Origin: Auraticoccus monumenti | GTDB taxonomy: Bacteria; Actinomycetota; Actinomycetes; Propionibacteriales; Propionibacteriaceae | DNA: 64,000 nt | Direction: 5' to 3' | Assembly: GCF_900101785.1 (NCBI RefSeq) | Contig: NZ_LT629688.1 | Coordinates: forward strand, 248,001-312,000 | In this document: positions 20,332-28,387 of the stretch, one piece after another | How the letters are laid out: each line of letters begins with the position of its first letter | Position numbering within the stretch: the stretch's first letter is position 1 | The notes under the pieces: model-generated | Databases searched by the model: none | What the model was told of the DNA's origin: nothing | Seen by the model: only the letters and a program-made list of their open reading frames with translations | Position numbers and translations under genes: made by a program

Positions 20332-20344
20332 GAGAATGATTATC
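20332..20344 (-). promoter_or_regulatory. Zur-like operator
   Basis: GAGAATGATTATC is palindromic at 10 of 13 positions and contains the AATGATTNTC core typical of actinobacterial Zur/Fur boxes. It lies 15-27 bp upstream of the His-rich lipoprotein start, in an AT-rich pocket that stands out from the surroundings. The choice of Zur rather than Fur follows from the zinc-type target gene. Confidence 0.6.
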
Positions 20345-20636
20345 GGCATGAGAACCATACTCAAGAAGGACCGTCGGCGCACGTCGTCATGCTGGAGTGC
20401 TCACAGACCGGGTGTCGGTGGCTCCGAACCCAGCCCCGACGCCTGAGCCCGCCTCCGCGACATGCTCGGCCCACCGGCCGCCACGTCCGGCGTGCCGCAC
20501 CGATCCGCCTCAGGTGCCGGCCGGTCAGCGGTGTCGGCAGCCTGGTCGCCGCCGACCCCGGTGATGAGCCGCCGGTTCGACGCGCACCCCACCCCGGTCA
20601 GACGCCCTCACGGTGGAGGACCCTCACCGTCAGGTC
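20345..20636. other. Spacer without a recognised gene
   Basis: The stretch between the Zur-like box and the 3' end of the flavin monooxygenase gene. Short open frames here have no ribosome sites or family resemblance. No strong hairpin was found. Confidence 0.5.
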
Positions 20637-21656
20637 TCAGCGCCAGCCGAGCTCGGGCGCCAGGTGGGTCAGCACGCTCTCGATCACGTGCGCGTTGTAG
20701 TCGACGCCCAGCTGGTTGGGCACGGTGAGCAGCAGGGTGTCCGCCGCGGCGATCGCCTCGTCCTCGGCCAGATCCGCCACGAGCGCGTCCGGTTCACCGG
20801 CGTAGGTCCGGCCGAACCGGGCGTCACCCCCGTCGAGGCGGCCGACCTGGTCGGTGCTGTGCCGCTCTCGCCAGAACAGCTGCCGGTCCAGGTCGCTGAC
20901 GACGGGGAAGATGCTGCGGCTGACCGAGACCCGGGGCTCGCGGTCGTGGCCCGCCTCGGCCCAGGCGTCCCGGAAACGCTGGATCTGCTCGGCCTGCAGC
21001 CGGTGGAAGGGCACCCCGGTGTCCTCGGTGAGCAGGGTCGAGCTCATCAGGTTCATCCCCTGCTCCCCCGCCCACTCCGCGGTCGCCCGACTGCCGGCGC
21101 CCCACCAGATCCGGTCGCGCAACCCTGGCGAGTGCGGCTCGATCCTCAGCAGCCCGGGCGGGTTAGGGAACATGGGTCGCGGGTTGGGCTCGGCGAAACC
21201 CTCACCCTCGAGGACCTCCAGGAGCCTGCGACTGCTCTCACGAGCCATGTCGGCATCCGAGGCCCCCTCGGCGGGTCGATGGCCGAAGTGGCGGAAGCCG
21301 TCGATCACCTGCTCCGGCGATCCCCGGCTGATGCCCAGCTGCAGGCGGCCACCGGAGATCAGGTCCGCGGCTCCAGCGTCCTCGGCCATGTACAGCGGGT
21401 TCTCGTAGCGCATGTCGATCACGCCGGTGCCCAGCTCGATCCGACTGGTCCGGGCGGCGGCAGCCGCCAGCAACGGGAACGGGGACGCGAGCTGGCGGGC
21501 GAAGTGGTGGACCCGGAAGTACGCGCCGTCCGCGCCGATCTCCTCGGCCGCCACCGCGAGCTCGATCGACTGCAGCAGGGCGTCCGAGGCCGACCGCACC
21601 TGCGAGTGCGGGGACGGGGACCAGTGGCCGAAGGAGAGGAAGCCGATCTTCTTCAT
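20637..21656 (-). CDS. LLM-class flavin-dependent monooxygenase (luciferase-like)
   Basis: 339 aa TIM-barrel oxidoreductase using FMNH2 or F420. Family features: the N-terminus MKKIGFLSFGHWSPSP, then EEIGADGAYFRVHHFARQLASPFPLLAAAAARTSRIELGTGVIDMRYENP, and the cofactor region LISGGRLQLGISRGSPEQVI. The insert around residues 150-200 is Pro- and Arg-rich. No clear operon partner. The substrate cannot be inferred; members oxidise alkanals, sulfonates, nitriles and drugs. Confidence 0.9.
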   Translation of the reverse strand: MKKIGFLSFGHWSPSPHSQVRSASDALLQSIELAVAAEEIGADGAYFRVHHFARQLASPFPLLAAAAARTSRIELGTGVIDMRYENPLYMAEDAGAADLISGGRLQLGISRGSPEQVIDGFRHFGHRPAEGASDADMARESSRRLLEVLEGEGFAEPNPRPMFPNPPGLLRIEPHSPGLRDRIWWGAGSRATAEWAGEQGMNLMSSTLLTEDTGVPFHRLQAEQIQRFRDAWAEAGHDREPRVSVSRSIFPVVSDLDRQLFWRERHSTDQVGRLDGGDARFGRTYAGEPDALVADLAEDEAIAAADTLLLTVPNQLGVDYNAHVIESVLTHLAPELGWR

Positions 21657-21840
21657 GCTCGGTGAACGACCGCGGCGTCGCCGTATTCCGTCGGGCAGCC
21701 GTGGTGCGACCGTTCGCCCACGGACCGGGCTGAGAAGGGGCCGTGCCCAAGGTCGGCGGGGGCCTGCGGCGCACGTCCCGCCGGGCCGGGACCTGACACC
21801 GATTGGCCCGCCGGGCGGCTCGTGCCGTATTCTCGCCCGC

Positions 21841-21928
21841 GGAGGATTCGCCTAGTGGCCTATGGCGCTCGCTTGGAAAGCGGGTTGGGTGCAAGCCCTC
21901 GGGGGTTCGAATCCCCCATCCTCCGCCA
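21841..21928 (+). tRNA. tRNA-Ser (anticodon GGA)
   Basis: 88 nt. Acceptor GGAGGAT pairs with ATCCTCC, followed by an encoded GCCA. The anticodon loop CTTGGAAAG gives GGA (codons UCC/UCU). A long variable arm (TTGGGTGCAAGCCC) marks a class II serine tRNA, and GGTTCGAAT is the T loop. It is transcribed in the direction of the kdgK-eda pair downstream. Confidence 0.96.
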
Positions 21929-22004
21929 GACCCGACGCCGTCCCGCTCCTCGAGCAGGGCGGCGTCGCTCGTCCCGGGCCGCCTGACGTTGCTAGCGTCA
22001 CCCC

Positions 22005-22961
22005 GTGCCAGAGACCGACACGACGTCCACCACCGCCCCGGGCGACGTCGCCGGGACGTCCACCGACCTGCCCGAGGTCGTCTGCCTGGGCGAGACCATG
22101 GTGCTGATCACCCCCGTCGACGCCGTGCCGCTGGACCAGGCCGAGGACTGCCGGATCGACGTCGGGGGTGCGGAGTCCACGGTGGCGCTGTACCTCACTG
22201 AGTCCGGGCGCCGCGCCGCCTGGGTCAGCCGTCTCGGGGACGACCCGCTCGGGCGGCGCGTGCTGCGCTACCTCGACCGGCTGGGGGTCGACACCCGCTG
22301 GGTCGCCACGACGAGCACCGCCCCCACCGGCGTCTACTTCAAGGACCCCGCGCCCGGGCGCACCGCCGTCCACTACTACCGGAAGGGCTCCGCCGCCTCG
22401 ACCATGGGACCGGAGGTGCTGGACGACCTACCGCTGGACTCCGCCGCGGTGGTCCACGTCTCGGGCATCAACCCGGCTCTGTCCGACAGCGTCCGGGCGC
22501 TGGTGGAGGCCCTGGTCGTGCGGGTGGCCGGCACGTCGACCCTGCTGTCCTTCGACGTCAACTACCGCCCCGGGCTGTGGCCGGTCGAGGAGGCGGGACC
22601 GCTGCTGCTGGACCTGGTCCGGCGCGCCGATCTCGCCTTGGTGGGCCGCGACGAGGCCGAGGTGCTGTGGGGCACCACCACCGCGGAGTCGGTGGCCGAG
22701 CTGGTGGGACCCGGACCGGTCCTGGTGGTCAAGGACGGCGACGTCGGCGCCACCGAGATCGACGGGGACCAGATCACCTTCGCGCCCGCCACGCGGGTCG
22801 ACGTGGTGGAGGCGGTGGGAGCCGGGGACGCCTTCGCCGCCGGCTACCTCGACGCCCTGCTCGCCGGCGCCGAGCCGGCCGCGCGGCTCGCCCGCGGTCA
22901 CGCGCTGGCCGTCCGCGCCCTGGCCAGCACCCGCGACTTCGCGCCGCTGGTGCGGGGCTGA
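22005..22961 (+). CDS. kdgK: PfkB-family sugar kinase, probable 2-keto-3-deoxygluconate kinase
   Basis: 318 aa. Ribokinase fold: VVCLGETMVLITPVD, the glycine pair region DVGGAESTVALYL, and PfkB signature 2 EAVGAGDAFAAGYLDALLAG with catalytic Asp. ATP-dependent phosphorylation of 2-keto-3-deoxygluconate gives KDPG. GTG 22005. The first 20 residues are Thr/Pro-rich and probably disordered. The substrate is inferred from the next gene, KDPG aldolase, whose putative start is 27 bp away. Together they form the lower Entner-Doudoroff/uronate route; the dehydratase feeding it is not in the window. Confidence 0.85.
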   Translation: MPETDTTSTTAPGDVAGTSTDLPEVVCLGETMVLITPVDAVPLDQAEDCRIDVGGAESTVALYLTESGRRAAWVSRLGDDPLGRRVLRYLDRLGVDTRWVATTSTAPTGVYFKDPAPGRTAVHYYRKGSAASTMGPEVLDDLPLDSAAVVHVSGINPALSDSVRALVEALVVRVAGTSTLLSFDVNYRPGLWPVEEAGPLLLDLVRRADLALVGRDEAEVLWGTTTAESVAELVGPGPVLVVKDGDVGATEIDGDQITFAPATRVDVVEAVGAGDAFAAGYLDALLAGAEPAARLARGHALAVRALASTRDFAPLVRG

Positions 22962-22988
22962 GCCATGACGAACCACCGAGGAGCCGAC

Positions 22989-23621
22989 GTGGAAGAGATG
23001 AGCAGCTGGTTCACCGAGCAGCTGGCCGGGCGCCCCGTGATGGCGATCCTGCGCGGGTTCGGCGTGGACCGCACCGTCGAGCTGGCGCGGACCGCCTGGG
23101 ACGTGGGGATCTCCTGCGTGGAGGTGCCGGTCCAGGGCGCGGAGGACCTCGAGGCCCTGCGCGCCACCGTCGCCGCCGGCGCCGAGCAGGGACGGGCCGT
23201 GGGAGCGGGCACGGTCGTCTCCCCCGACCTGCTCCGCACGGTGGTCGAGGCGGGCGCGGCCTTCACGGTCGCCCCCGGTCTGGACGAGGAGGTGGTGCGG
23301 GCCAGTGCCGAGCTCGGCGTCCCCCACCTCCCGGGGGTGGCCACCGCCACCGAGGTGCACACGGCGCTGCGCTGGGGCCTCACCTGGCTCAAGGCCTTCC
23401 CGGCCGCCCAGCTCGGCCCCGGCTGGGTGCGGGCCATGCACGGCCCCTTCCCCACCGCCCGGTTCGTCACCACCGGCGGCATCGACGCCCACAACGCCCA
23501 GGAATTCCTCGACGCCGGCGCGGAGGTCGTGGCCGTCGGCTCGGCCCTCGGTGACGCCGCCCAGCTGCCGCTCCTGGGTCAGCTCGTCCCCCGCGCCGGG
23601 AGCGGCACCGCCGCCGGGTGA
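22989..23621 (+). CDS. eda: 2-keto-3-deoxy-6-phosphogluconate aldolase
   Basis: Splits KDPG to pyruvate and glyceraldehyde-3-phosphate, a class I aldolase. 210 aa TIM barrel: PVMAILRGF near the N-terminus, VEVPVQGAEDLEALR, GAGTVVS, and the Schiff-base lysine in WLKAFPAAQLG. GTG 22989 is favoured because GAGGAG sits 5 nt upstream; an in-frame ATG at 22965 would add 8 residues and has no good site. It is paired with kdgK upstream. Confidence 0.93.
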   Translation: MEEMSSWFTEQLAGRPVMAILRGFGVDRTVELARTAWDVGISCVEVPVQGAEDLEALRATVAAGAEQGRAVGAGTVVSPDLLRTVVEAGAAFTVAPGLDEEVVRASAELGVPHLPGVATATEVHTALRWGLTWLKAFPAAQLGPGWVRAMHGPFPTARFVTTGGIDAHNAQEFLDAGAEVVAVGSALGDAAQLPLLGQLVPRAGSGTAAG

Positions 23622-23910
23622 GCCGGTCCGTGCCGCACGGGGGTCCGGGAACCGGCGCCGTCGGGCCCGTCCCGCACCACCGCGCGCGGTCGGGTGGTGA
23701 GGGCGCCCACGCCACCACGGGACGGCGTGGGAGCCTGGGAGGTCCCGCCCGGGAGGCACACCTGCCCCCTCGGACGCCGCCGGTGAGCGACCGGGCCCAC
23801 CCGTCGCGCACCTGCTCCGGGCCGCCGCCCGGCGGTAGGGAGGGACACCCTGGTGCTCGTCGCAGGGCAGTCGACGTGCGAGGGACGCGCGCGGCGGGAA
23901 GGCACACGCG

Positions 23911-24963
23911 ATGACCCGACGGACCTCGAGGAACACACCGCTGGCCGTGGCCAACCGGGTGGAGACCGGCGTCCGGGACCTGCTGGCCCGCGGGGCGACC
24001 CGGCGGGGCTGGACCCCCGCGGTCATCGCCTACCCGGGGTACGGGACCGCCGGCGGGGCACGGGTGCTGGGTCGGGTCCTGCTGGCGCCGCCCACCGTGG
24101 AGCCCTCCAGCCTGCGCGGCATCGCCGGCTGGCGGCGTCTGATGACCCTGGAGATGTCGGACGTGGACGTGCAGGTGGACCTGAGGACGACGACCGCCCA
24201 GCTGACCAGCGGGTCCGCCGGCCTCGTCGACGACCTCGTCAGCACCGACACCCCGCTCCCTCCCGGACAGGTGGAGGTGTCGTTCCGGCTCCCCGGCCGT
24301 GAGCCGATCAGCGCCCCCGTCCACGTCGCCGCCCCGACGGCGACCACGGGCGTGGTCTGCGACATCGACGACACCGCGTGGATCACCGGCCTCCGTCATC
24401 CGCTGCGGGCGGCGTGGCGGACCCTGACGGGGAGCAGCTCGACCCGCAGGTCCGTGCCGGGGATGGCGCGCCTGCTCAGCACCGCCGTCGAGGGCATTGA
24501 GCACGCCCCGGTGGTCTACCTGAGCAACGGGCCCTGGAACCTCCTCGGACCGGTCTCCCGGTTCCTCGAGCGCCACCACTTCCCGCCCGGCCCCCTGCTG
24601 ATGACCGACTGGGGCACCAGCCCCGAGCGGTGGTTCCGGGACGGGCGCCAGCACAAGGCCTCCGCCCTGGAACGCCTGGCCCGCGACTTCCCCGACGTCC
24701 GCTGGATCCTGGTCGGCGACGACGGGGAGCACGACCCGGAGATCTACGCCGACTTCGCCTCCACCCATCCCGACCAGGTGGAGGCGATCCTCCTGCGCCA
24801 GGTCCGCCCCTCCGGCCCCGCCTCCCCGGCCCCGGCGGAGGGCGCGGGCGACCTCCCCGTCCTACGCGGCGCCGACGGCGACGAGCTGCGGCCCCAGCTG
24901 GAGCAGCACCTCCGACGCGACCAGGCCCCTCCTCGCCGGCGTCCGACCCCCAAGGGCGGGTAG
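23911..24963 (+). CDS. App1-family (DUF2183) phosphatase-like protein
   Basis: 350 aa. The C-terminal half is the HAD-like App1 catalytic domain: VVCDIDDTAWIT carries DxDxT with both Asp residues, VVYLSNGPWNLL holds the Ser motif, and WILVGDDGEHDPEIY closes the site. The N-terminal half is a beta-rich domain seen in bacterial members. Yeast App1 is a phosphatidate phosphatase; bacterial function is not established. No signal peptide. Basic, Pro-rich tail. The roughly 290-bp spacer before it holds no recognisable gene. Confidence 0.87.
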   Translation: MTRRTSRNTPLAVANRVETGVRDLLARGATRRGWTPAVIAYPGYGTAGGARVLGRVLLAPPTVEPSSLRGIAGWRRLMTLEMSDVDVQVDLRTTTAQLTSGSAGLVDDLVSTDTPLPPGQVEVSFRLPGREPISAPVHVAAPTATTGVVCDIDDTAWITGLRHPLRAAWRTLTGSSSTRRSVPGMARLLSTAVEGIEHAPVVYLSNGPWNLLGPVSRFLERHHFPPGPLLMTDWGTSPERWFRDGRQHKASALERLARDFPDVRWILVGDDGEHDPEIYADFASTHPDQVEAILLRQVRPSGPASPAPAEGAGDLPVLRGADGDELRPQLEQHLRRDQAPPRRRPTPKGG

Positions 24964-25049
24964 CAGCCCCGCCGGGTCCGACCCACCGCCCCGGGACCCC
25001 CGACCTGGATCACCCTGTCGTCCGGGTCCGTCGCCGGTAGGTTCCAGGC

Positions 25050-26036
25050 GTGCACGTGGGCCTGCGGGTCGGACTGTCCTTTGACCCGTCCCGACCGAAC
25101 TGGGACGACACCGGACCGCGACCGCTGCGGTGGTCGGTCTGGTACCCGACGGACAGCAGGGGCACCACCACGACCGGCGTCGACGCGTGGTTCCGTCACG
25201 TGCCGGTCGTGCGAGACGCTCCCCTCCGCGAGTCCGCGGACCCTCGACCACTGGTCGTCCTCTCCCACGGCACCGGAGGCCTTGCCGGAGGACTGAGCTG
25301 GCTGGCGACGAGGCTCGCCGGACACGGGTACGTCGTGGTGGGTGTCGACCACCACGGCAACACCGGGAGCGAGCCGTACCTGGCCGAGGGTTTCCTCTGC
25401 CTGTGGGAGAGGGCACGCGACGTCAGCGCACTCCTGGACGACCCGGGCTGGCGGGCCGCCGTCGGCGGGGCGATCGCGACGGAGGCGGTCGTCGCCGGCT
25501 TCTCGGCGGGCGCACACACCGCCCTGCTGCTGCTGGGCGCTCGCGTCGCCCACAGCCAGTTCGAGCCGGGCAACCCCGAGGTCAGCCCGGTCCGCGGACC
25601 GCGCGAGCTCCCCGACCTCGCCGACCGGCTGCCCTCCCTGATCAGCTCGAGCGGGGTCTTCGCGGCCGCCTGGGACCGCCGCAGGGCGTCGTTCCGCGAC
25701 CAGCGCATCACGGCTGCCCTGGCCATGGCACCAGGACGCTCCGTCCGTGGACTCGACCCACGCACCCTCGCGGCGATCGAGCGACCGCTCACCATCGCCG
25801 TCGGCGGCTCGGACACGGCAGCCCCGCCGGACCAGTGCGCAGCCTGGCTCCATCAGCGCGTCCCGGGATCGCAGCTGCACACCGTCCACCCGGCTGCCGG
25901 TCACTACGTGTTCCTGCCCGAGCCGACGCCCGAGGGTCGTGCCGCCGCACCCGACCTCTTCACCGATGCACCCGGTGTCGTCAGGTCCGAGGTGCACGAG
26001 ACGACCGCAGCACTGGTCCAGGCACTCCCCGGCTGA
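25050..26036 (+). CDS. Alpha/beta hydrolase, PAF-acetylhydrolase / dienelactone hydrolase-like
   Basis: 328 aa cytosolic-looking serine hydrolase. Ordered features: VGLSFDPSRPNWDD, substrate-pocket WSVWYPT, oxyanion region LVVLSHGTGGLAGGLSWLA, a VVGVDHHGNT strand, nucleophile Ser in AGFSAGAHTALLL, acid near VGGSDTAAPP and a C-terminal His in HPAAGHYVFLPE. The family cleaves short esters such as platelet-activating-factor analogues or lactones; the real substrate is unknown. GTG 25050 with only a weak AGG upstream. It is followed by a strong terminator hairpin. Confidence 0.85.
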   Translation: MHVGLRVGLSFDPSRPNWDDTGPRPLRWSVWYPTDSRGTTTTGVDAWFRHVPVVRDAPLRESADPRPLVVLSHGTGGLAGGLSWLATRLAGHGYVVVGVDHHGNTGSEPYLAEGFLCLWERARDVSALLDDPGWRAAVGGAIATEAVVAGFSAGAHTALLLLGARVAHSQFEPGNPEVSPVRGPRELPDLADRLPSLISSSGVFAAAWDRRRASFRDQRITAALAMAPGRSVRGLDPRTLAAIERPLTIAVGGSDTAAPPDQCAAWLHQRVPGSQLHTVHPAAGHYVFLPEPTPEGRAAAPDLFTDAPGVVRSEVHETTAALVQALPG

Positions 26037-26047
26037 CTGCTGATCGT

Positions 26048-26089
26048 GCACCCACCCGTCGTGCTGGACGCCGCACGACGGGCGGGTGC
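26048..26089. terminator. Long hairpin terminator
   Basis: GCACCCACCCGTCGTGC (26048-26064) pairs with GCACGACGGGCGGGTGC (26073-26089), 16 of 17 bases, with an 8-nt loop. It starts 12 bases after the hydrolase stop and faces the DUF305 gene convergently, so it may serve both strands. Confidence 0.75.
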
Positions 26090-26282
26090 TCGCCGACGAC
26101 GCGCCTGGCGCATCGGTCCTCGTGATGCCCCACCGCGGCGCCGCCCGGTGCCCGTGCCGGCCTCCCCGCCGCGGCAGCGGGAGAGCGGCCCCGCAGGACC
26201 CAGCCCGCCCCGGCGCCCGAGGCGAGGAGTCCGGCGGAGGGACCGGCTCCTCGCGTCAGCGCGCCCTTCCTGCTCCGGCCCG

Positions 26283-26891
26283 TCAGAGCGTGGCGAGCAG
26301 GCCCCGCATCTCCTCGATCTCGCTCTCCTGATCGGTGACCATCTTCTCGGCCAGGGCGACGGCGTCGGGGTGCTGGCCCTGCTCGACCTGCTCCTGCGCC
26401 ATGGCGACCGCACCCTCGTGGTGCTCGATCATCTGCTCCAGGAACAGCGAGGACGCCTCCGGCCCGGGTGCTGCCTCGAGGTCGGCCATGTCCTCCTCGG
26501 TCATCATCCCGTCCCCGTGGCCCATGTCGTGGCCCATGTCCCCGTGGTCCATGCCTCCGCCGGTCTCGGCCCCCCAGGTCTGCAGCCAGGTGTTCATCTG
26601 CTCGATCTCCGGCTCCTGGGCGGCCTTGATGTCCTCGGCCAGGACCGTGACGGGCTCGGCGACCCCGTCCTTGGCCAGCAGCAGGTCCGACATCTCGACA
26701 GCCTGCTGGTGGTGGGGAACCATGTTCTGGGCGAACGAGACGTCGGCGTCGTTGACATCCACCGCAGCCTGACTGGCCTCGGTGCTGGTCCCACCGTCGT
26801 CAGGGGCGGCGCCCGGCTGGTCCGAGCAGCCGGTCAGGACGAGTGCTGCGGCGGCGACCGTCGCGGCGGTGATCGCGGTCAGCTTGTTCAT
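26283..26891 (-). CDS. DUF305 lipoprotein (copper-stress type)
   Basis: 202 aa. Lipobox in LVLTGCSDQP. Two DUF305 repeats, each with the family hallmark: NMVPHHQQAVEMSDLLL and QMIEHHEGAVAMAQEQV. Between them is a Met/His-rich segment, GGGMDHGDMGHDMGHGDGMM, typical of copper-binding extracytoplasmic proteins. ATG 26891 is favoured, with GAGGAG 5 nt upstream; a GTG six bases earlier overlaps that site. Members are often induced by copper, but no CsoR gene or box was recognised nearby. Confidence 0.92.
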   Translation of the reverse strand: MNKLTAITAATVAAAALVLTGCSDQPGAAPDDGGTSTEASQAAVDVNDADVSFAQNMVPHHQQAVEMSDLLLAKDGVAEPVTVLAEDIKAAQEPEIEQMNTWLQTWGAETGGGMDHGDMGHDMGHGDGMMTEEDMADLEAAPGPEASSLFLEQMIEHHEGAVAMAQEQVEQGQHPDAVALAEKMVTDQESEIEEMRGLLATL

Positions 26892-27078
26892 GATCACTCC
26901 TCTGGGAGGTGGTGTGGGCGGTCGTCGTGGTCGTGGGGCGGCTGTGAGGTCGCCCTCCGAGGTGCGTGTCGAGGGTAGGTCGGGCCACCGCCGGCCCGCA
27001 TCGACCCGTCAGGTTTGACCGGTTGACCACCACCACGGCACCGGGTGGCAGACCAGGACCACCGTCGTGGCCACGGCG

Positions 27079-27462
27079 TCAGCTGCGGTGCCGGGATGGC
27101 CGGAGATGGGTCACGGTCCCGGGAACGTCCCACTCGTCGAGGCAGCCCGGGTGGTCGGCGTACGGGAGGGCCAGCAGCCGGAGCACGGCCTCCGCGCCGG
27201 CGGCGTCCATCACGGCGCTCACGTGCCGGATCAGGCGCCGTTTCGCGTCGCACTCGGCGAGCACCCGGCGGGCGTTACCGGGCCCGCCCTCGTAGTCCTC
27301 GACGTCGAGGACCCGCGCCGGGGTGTCGACGTGACGCGACCAGATGTAGCCGCCGACGTGGTCGCCGGGCTGGTCGGCGTAGTCGTGGTTGGCCGCCATG
27401 AAACGACGAGCCGCGGACTCGTCCTCGGCGATGCGGTCCATCAGGAACTCACGCAGGCTCAT
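27079..27462 (-). CDS. DUF6221 family protein
   Basis: 127 aa. The N-terminus MSLREFLMDRIAEDESAARRFM and the C-terminal ALPYADHPGCLDEW are the two conserved blocks of this actinobacterial family, whose function is unknown. Invariant-looking His, Trp and Asp residues (HVGGYIWSRHVDTPARVLDVEDY) hint at a compact binding site. The ATG at 27462 is set by GAGGAGGAG upstream; the frame stays open further but without a start signal. These genes often sit in variable regions and plasmids. Confidence 0.82.
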   Translation of the reverse strand: MSLREFLMDRIAEDESAARRFMAANHDYADQPGDHVGGYIWSRHVDTPARVLDVEDYEGGPGNARRVLAECDAKRRLIRHVSAVMDAAGAEAVLRLLALPYADHPGCLDEWDVPGTVTHLRPSRHRS

Positions 27463-27623
27463 CCGCTCCTCCTCTCGGCGTCGGGCCCCGATCGTCCGAC
27501 CGGGATCGCTCGTGTTCGCCGCGACCACCCCGATCGGACGCAGCAGGAGGGTGCCCCGTCACCGACTCCGAAGGCACCGGTACCCCCGCCGGGCCGTTGC
27601 ACCACCGCACGTAGGTTGAGGAC

Positions 27624-27800
27624 ATGAGCAGCGACCAGCACCACGAGTCCGAGCACATCGAGCACACCGAGGAGCACGAGGAGTCCTCGGGCGGCCAGGT
27701 CTCCGAGGGCCCCAACAGCTTCAGCGACGCCGGCGAGGTCGGCGGGGCGGACGCGGTCGAGAAGAGCACCTGGGCGACCAGCACCCAGCCCGACGAGTGA
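27624..27800 (+). CDS. Small acidic protein, 58 aa, unknown
   Basis: ATG 27624 follows TTGAGGAC. The N-terminal half is His- and Glu-rich (HHESEHIEHTEEHEE) and could bind metal; the rest is Ser/Gly/Asp-rich and probably disordered. It ends CDS-like, followed after 24 bp by a perfect hairpin terminator, which supports it being a real transcription unit. No family recognised. Confidence 0.55.
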   Translation: MSSDQHHESEHIEHTEEHEESSGGQVSEGPNSFSDAGEVGGADAVEKSTWATSTQPDE

Positions 27801-27824
27801 CCCCGAGCAGCACCTGAATAACCG

Positions 27825-27849
27825 GTGGCGGCCCCTCGTGGGCCGCCAC
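27825..27849 (+). terminator. Hairpin terminator
   Basis: GTGGCGGCCC (27825-27834) and GGGCCGCCAC (27840-27849) pair perfectly around a 5-nt loop, 24 bases after the small acidic ORF. Confidence 0.75.
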
Positions 27850-27910
27850 TAGCGTGTCCAGCGTCTTCACAGGTCGTGGAGCGAGGAACCCGGAAGGAGG
27901 CACCCAGTTG

Positions 27911-27988
27911 ATGATGGCCACCCGTGACGCCGTCACCGCCGCACGTGGCGGGTCCGTCCTGGCCGACGCCTCCCGGCGCCGGGTCTGA
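27911..27988 (+). CDS. 25-residue mini-ORF with a strong ribosome site
   Basis: Begins ATGATGGCC after GAAGGAGG (about 11 nt upstream) and encodes a short basic peptide, MMATRDAVTAARGGSVLADA plus SRRRV, before TGA at 27986. It follows a terminator and a probable promoter stretch, and precedes another small ORF by 80 bp, so it could be a leader peptide or a stand-alone small protein. No family recognised. Confidence 0.4.
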   Translation: MMATRDAVTAARGGSVLADASRRRV

Positions 27989-28068
27989 CGCTCGCCCTCC
28001 CGGCCACCCGGCCGGTCCCGGGTCCCGCACCCGATCACCACCACCACCCTGTTGTGAAGGACACTCCT

Positions 28069-28278
28069 GTGCACGTCTCGCTCCAGCACGTCCACCCACC
28101 GCACCTCCTGCTCGGCACGTCCGAGCTGGAGCGGAGCCGGCAGGCCGCCGCACGGCACGCCCTGCTCGTCTCGCTCCCGCCCCGGCGACCGGTCCGGCTC
28201 GACGCCGCCCGGCTCCGGCTGGCCCGGCTCATCGCCCCCCGCGGGCTCGAGCTGGTCCCCCGCGCGGCAGGTGCCTGA
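28069..28278 (+). CDS. Small basic protein, 69 aa, unknown
   Basis: GTG 28069 lies 8 nt after GAAGG; an in-frame GTG at 28054 is the alternative. The product is Leu-, Arg- and His-rich (VHVSLQHVHPPHLLLG, then ELERSRQAAARHALLVSL), with an amphipathic helical middle. The codon pattern has the G/C third positions of its neighbours. It lies downstream of the 25-residue ORF and ends about 110 bp before the fucosidase. No function can be proposed. Confidence 0.45.
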   Translation: MHVSLQHVHPPHLLLGTSELERSRQAAARHALLVSLPPRRPVRLDAARLRLARLIAPRGLELVPRAAGA

Positions 28279-28387
28279 CCACACCGGGACCGTCCCCCGC
28301 CGGGACGGACCCACCACCACGGGCACGGCCCGACCGCCAGGTCGGGACCGTGCCCGTGTTCCGTCGGCCACCTGGGAGCATCGGGGC

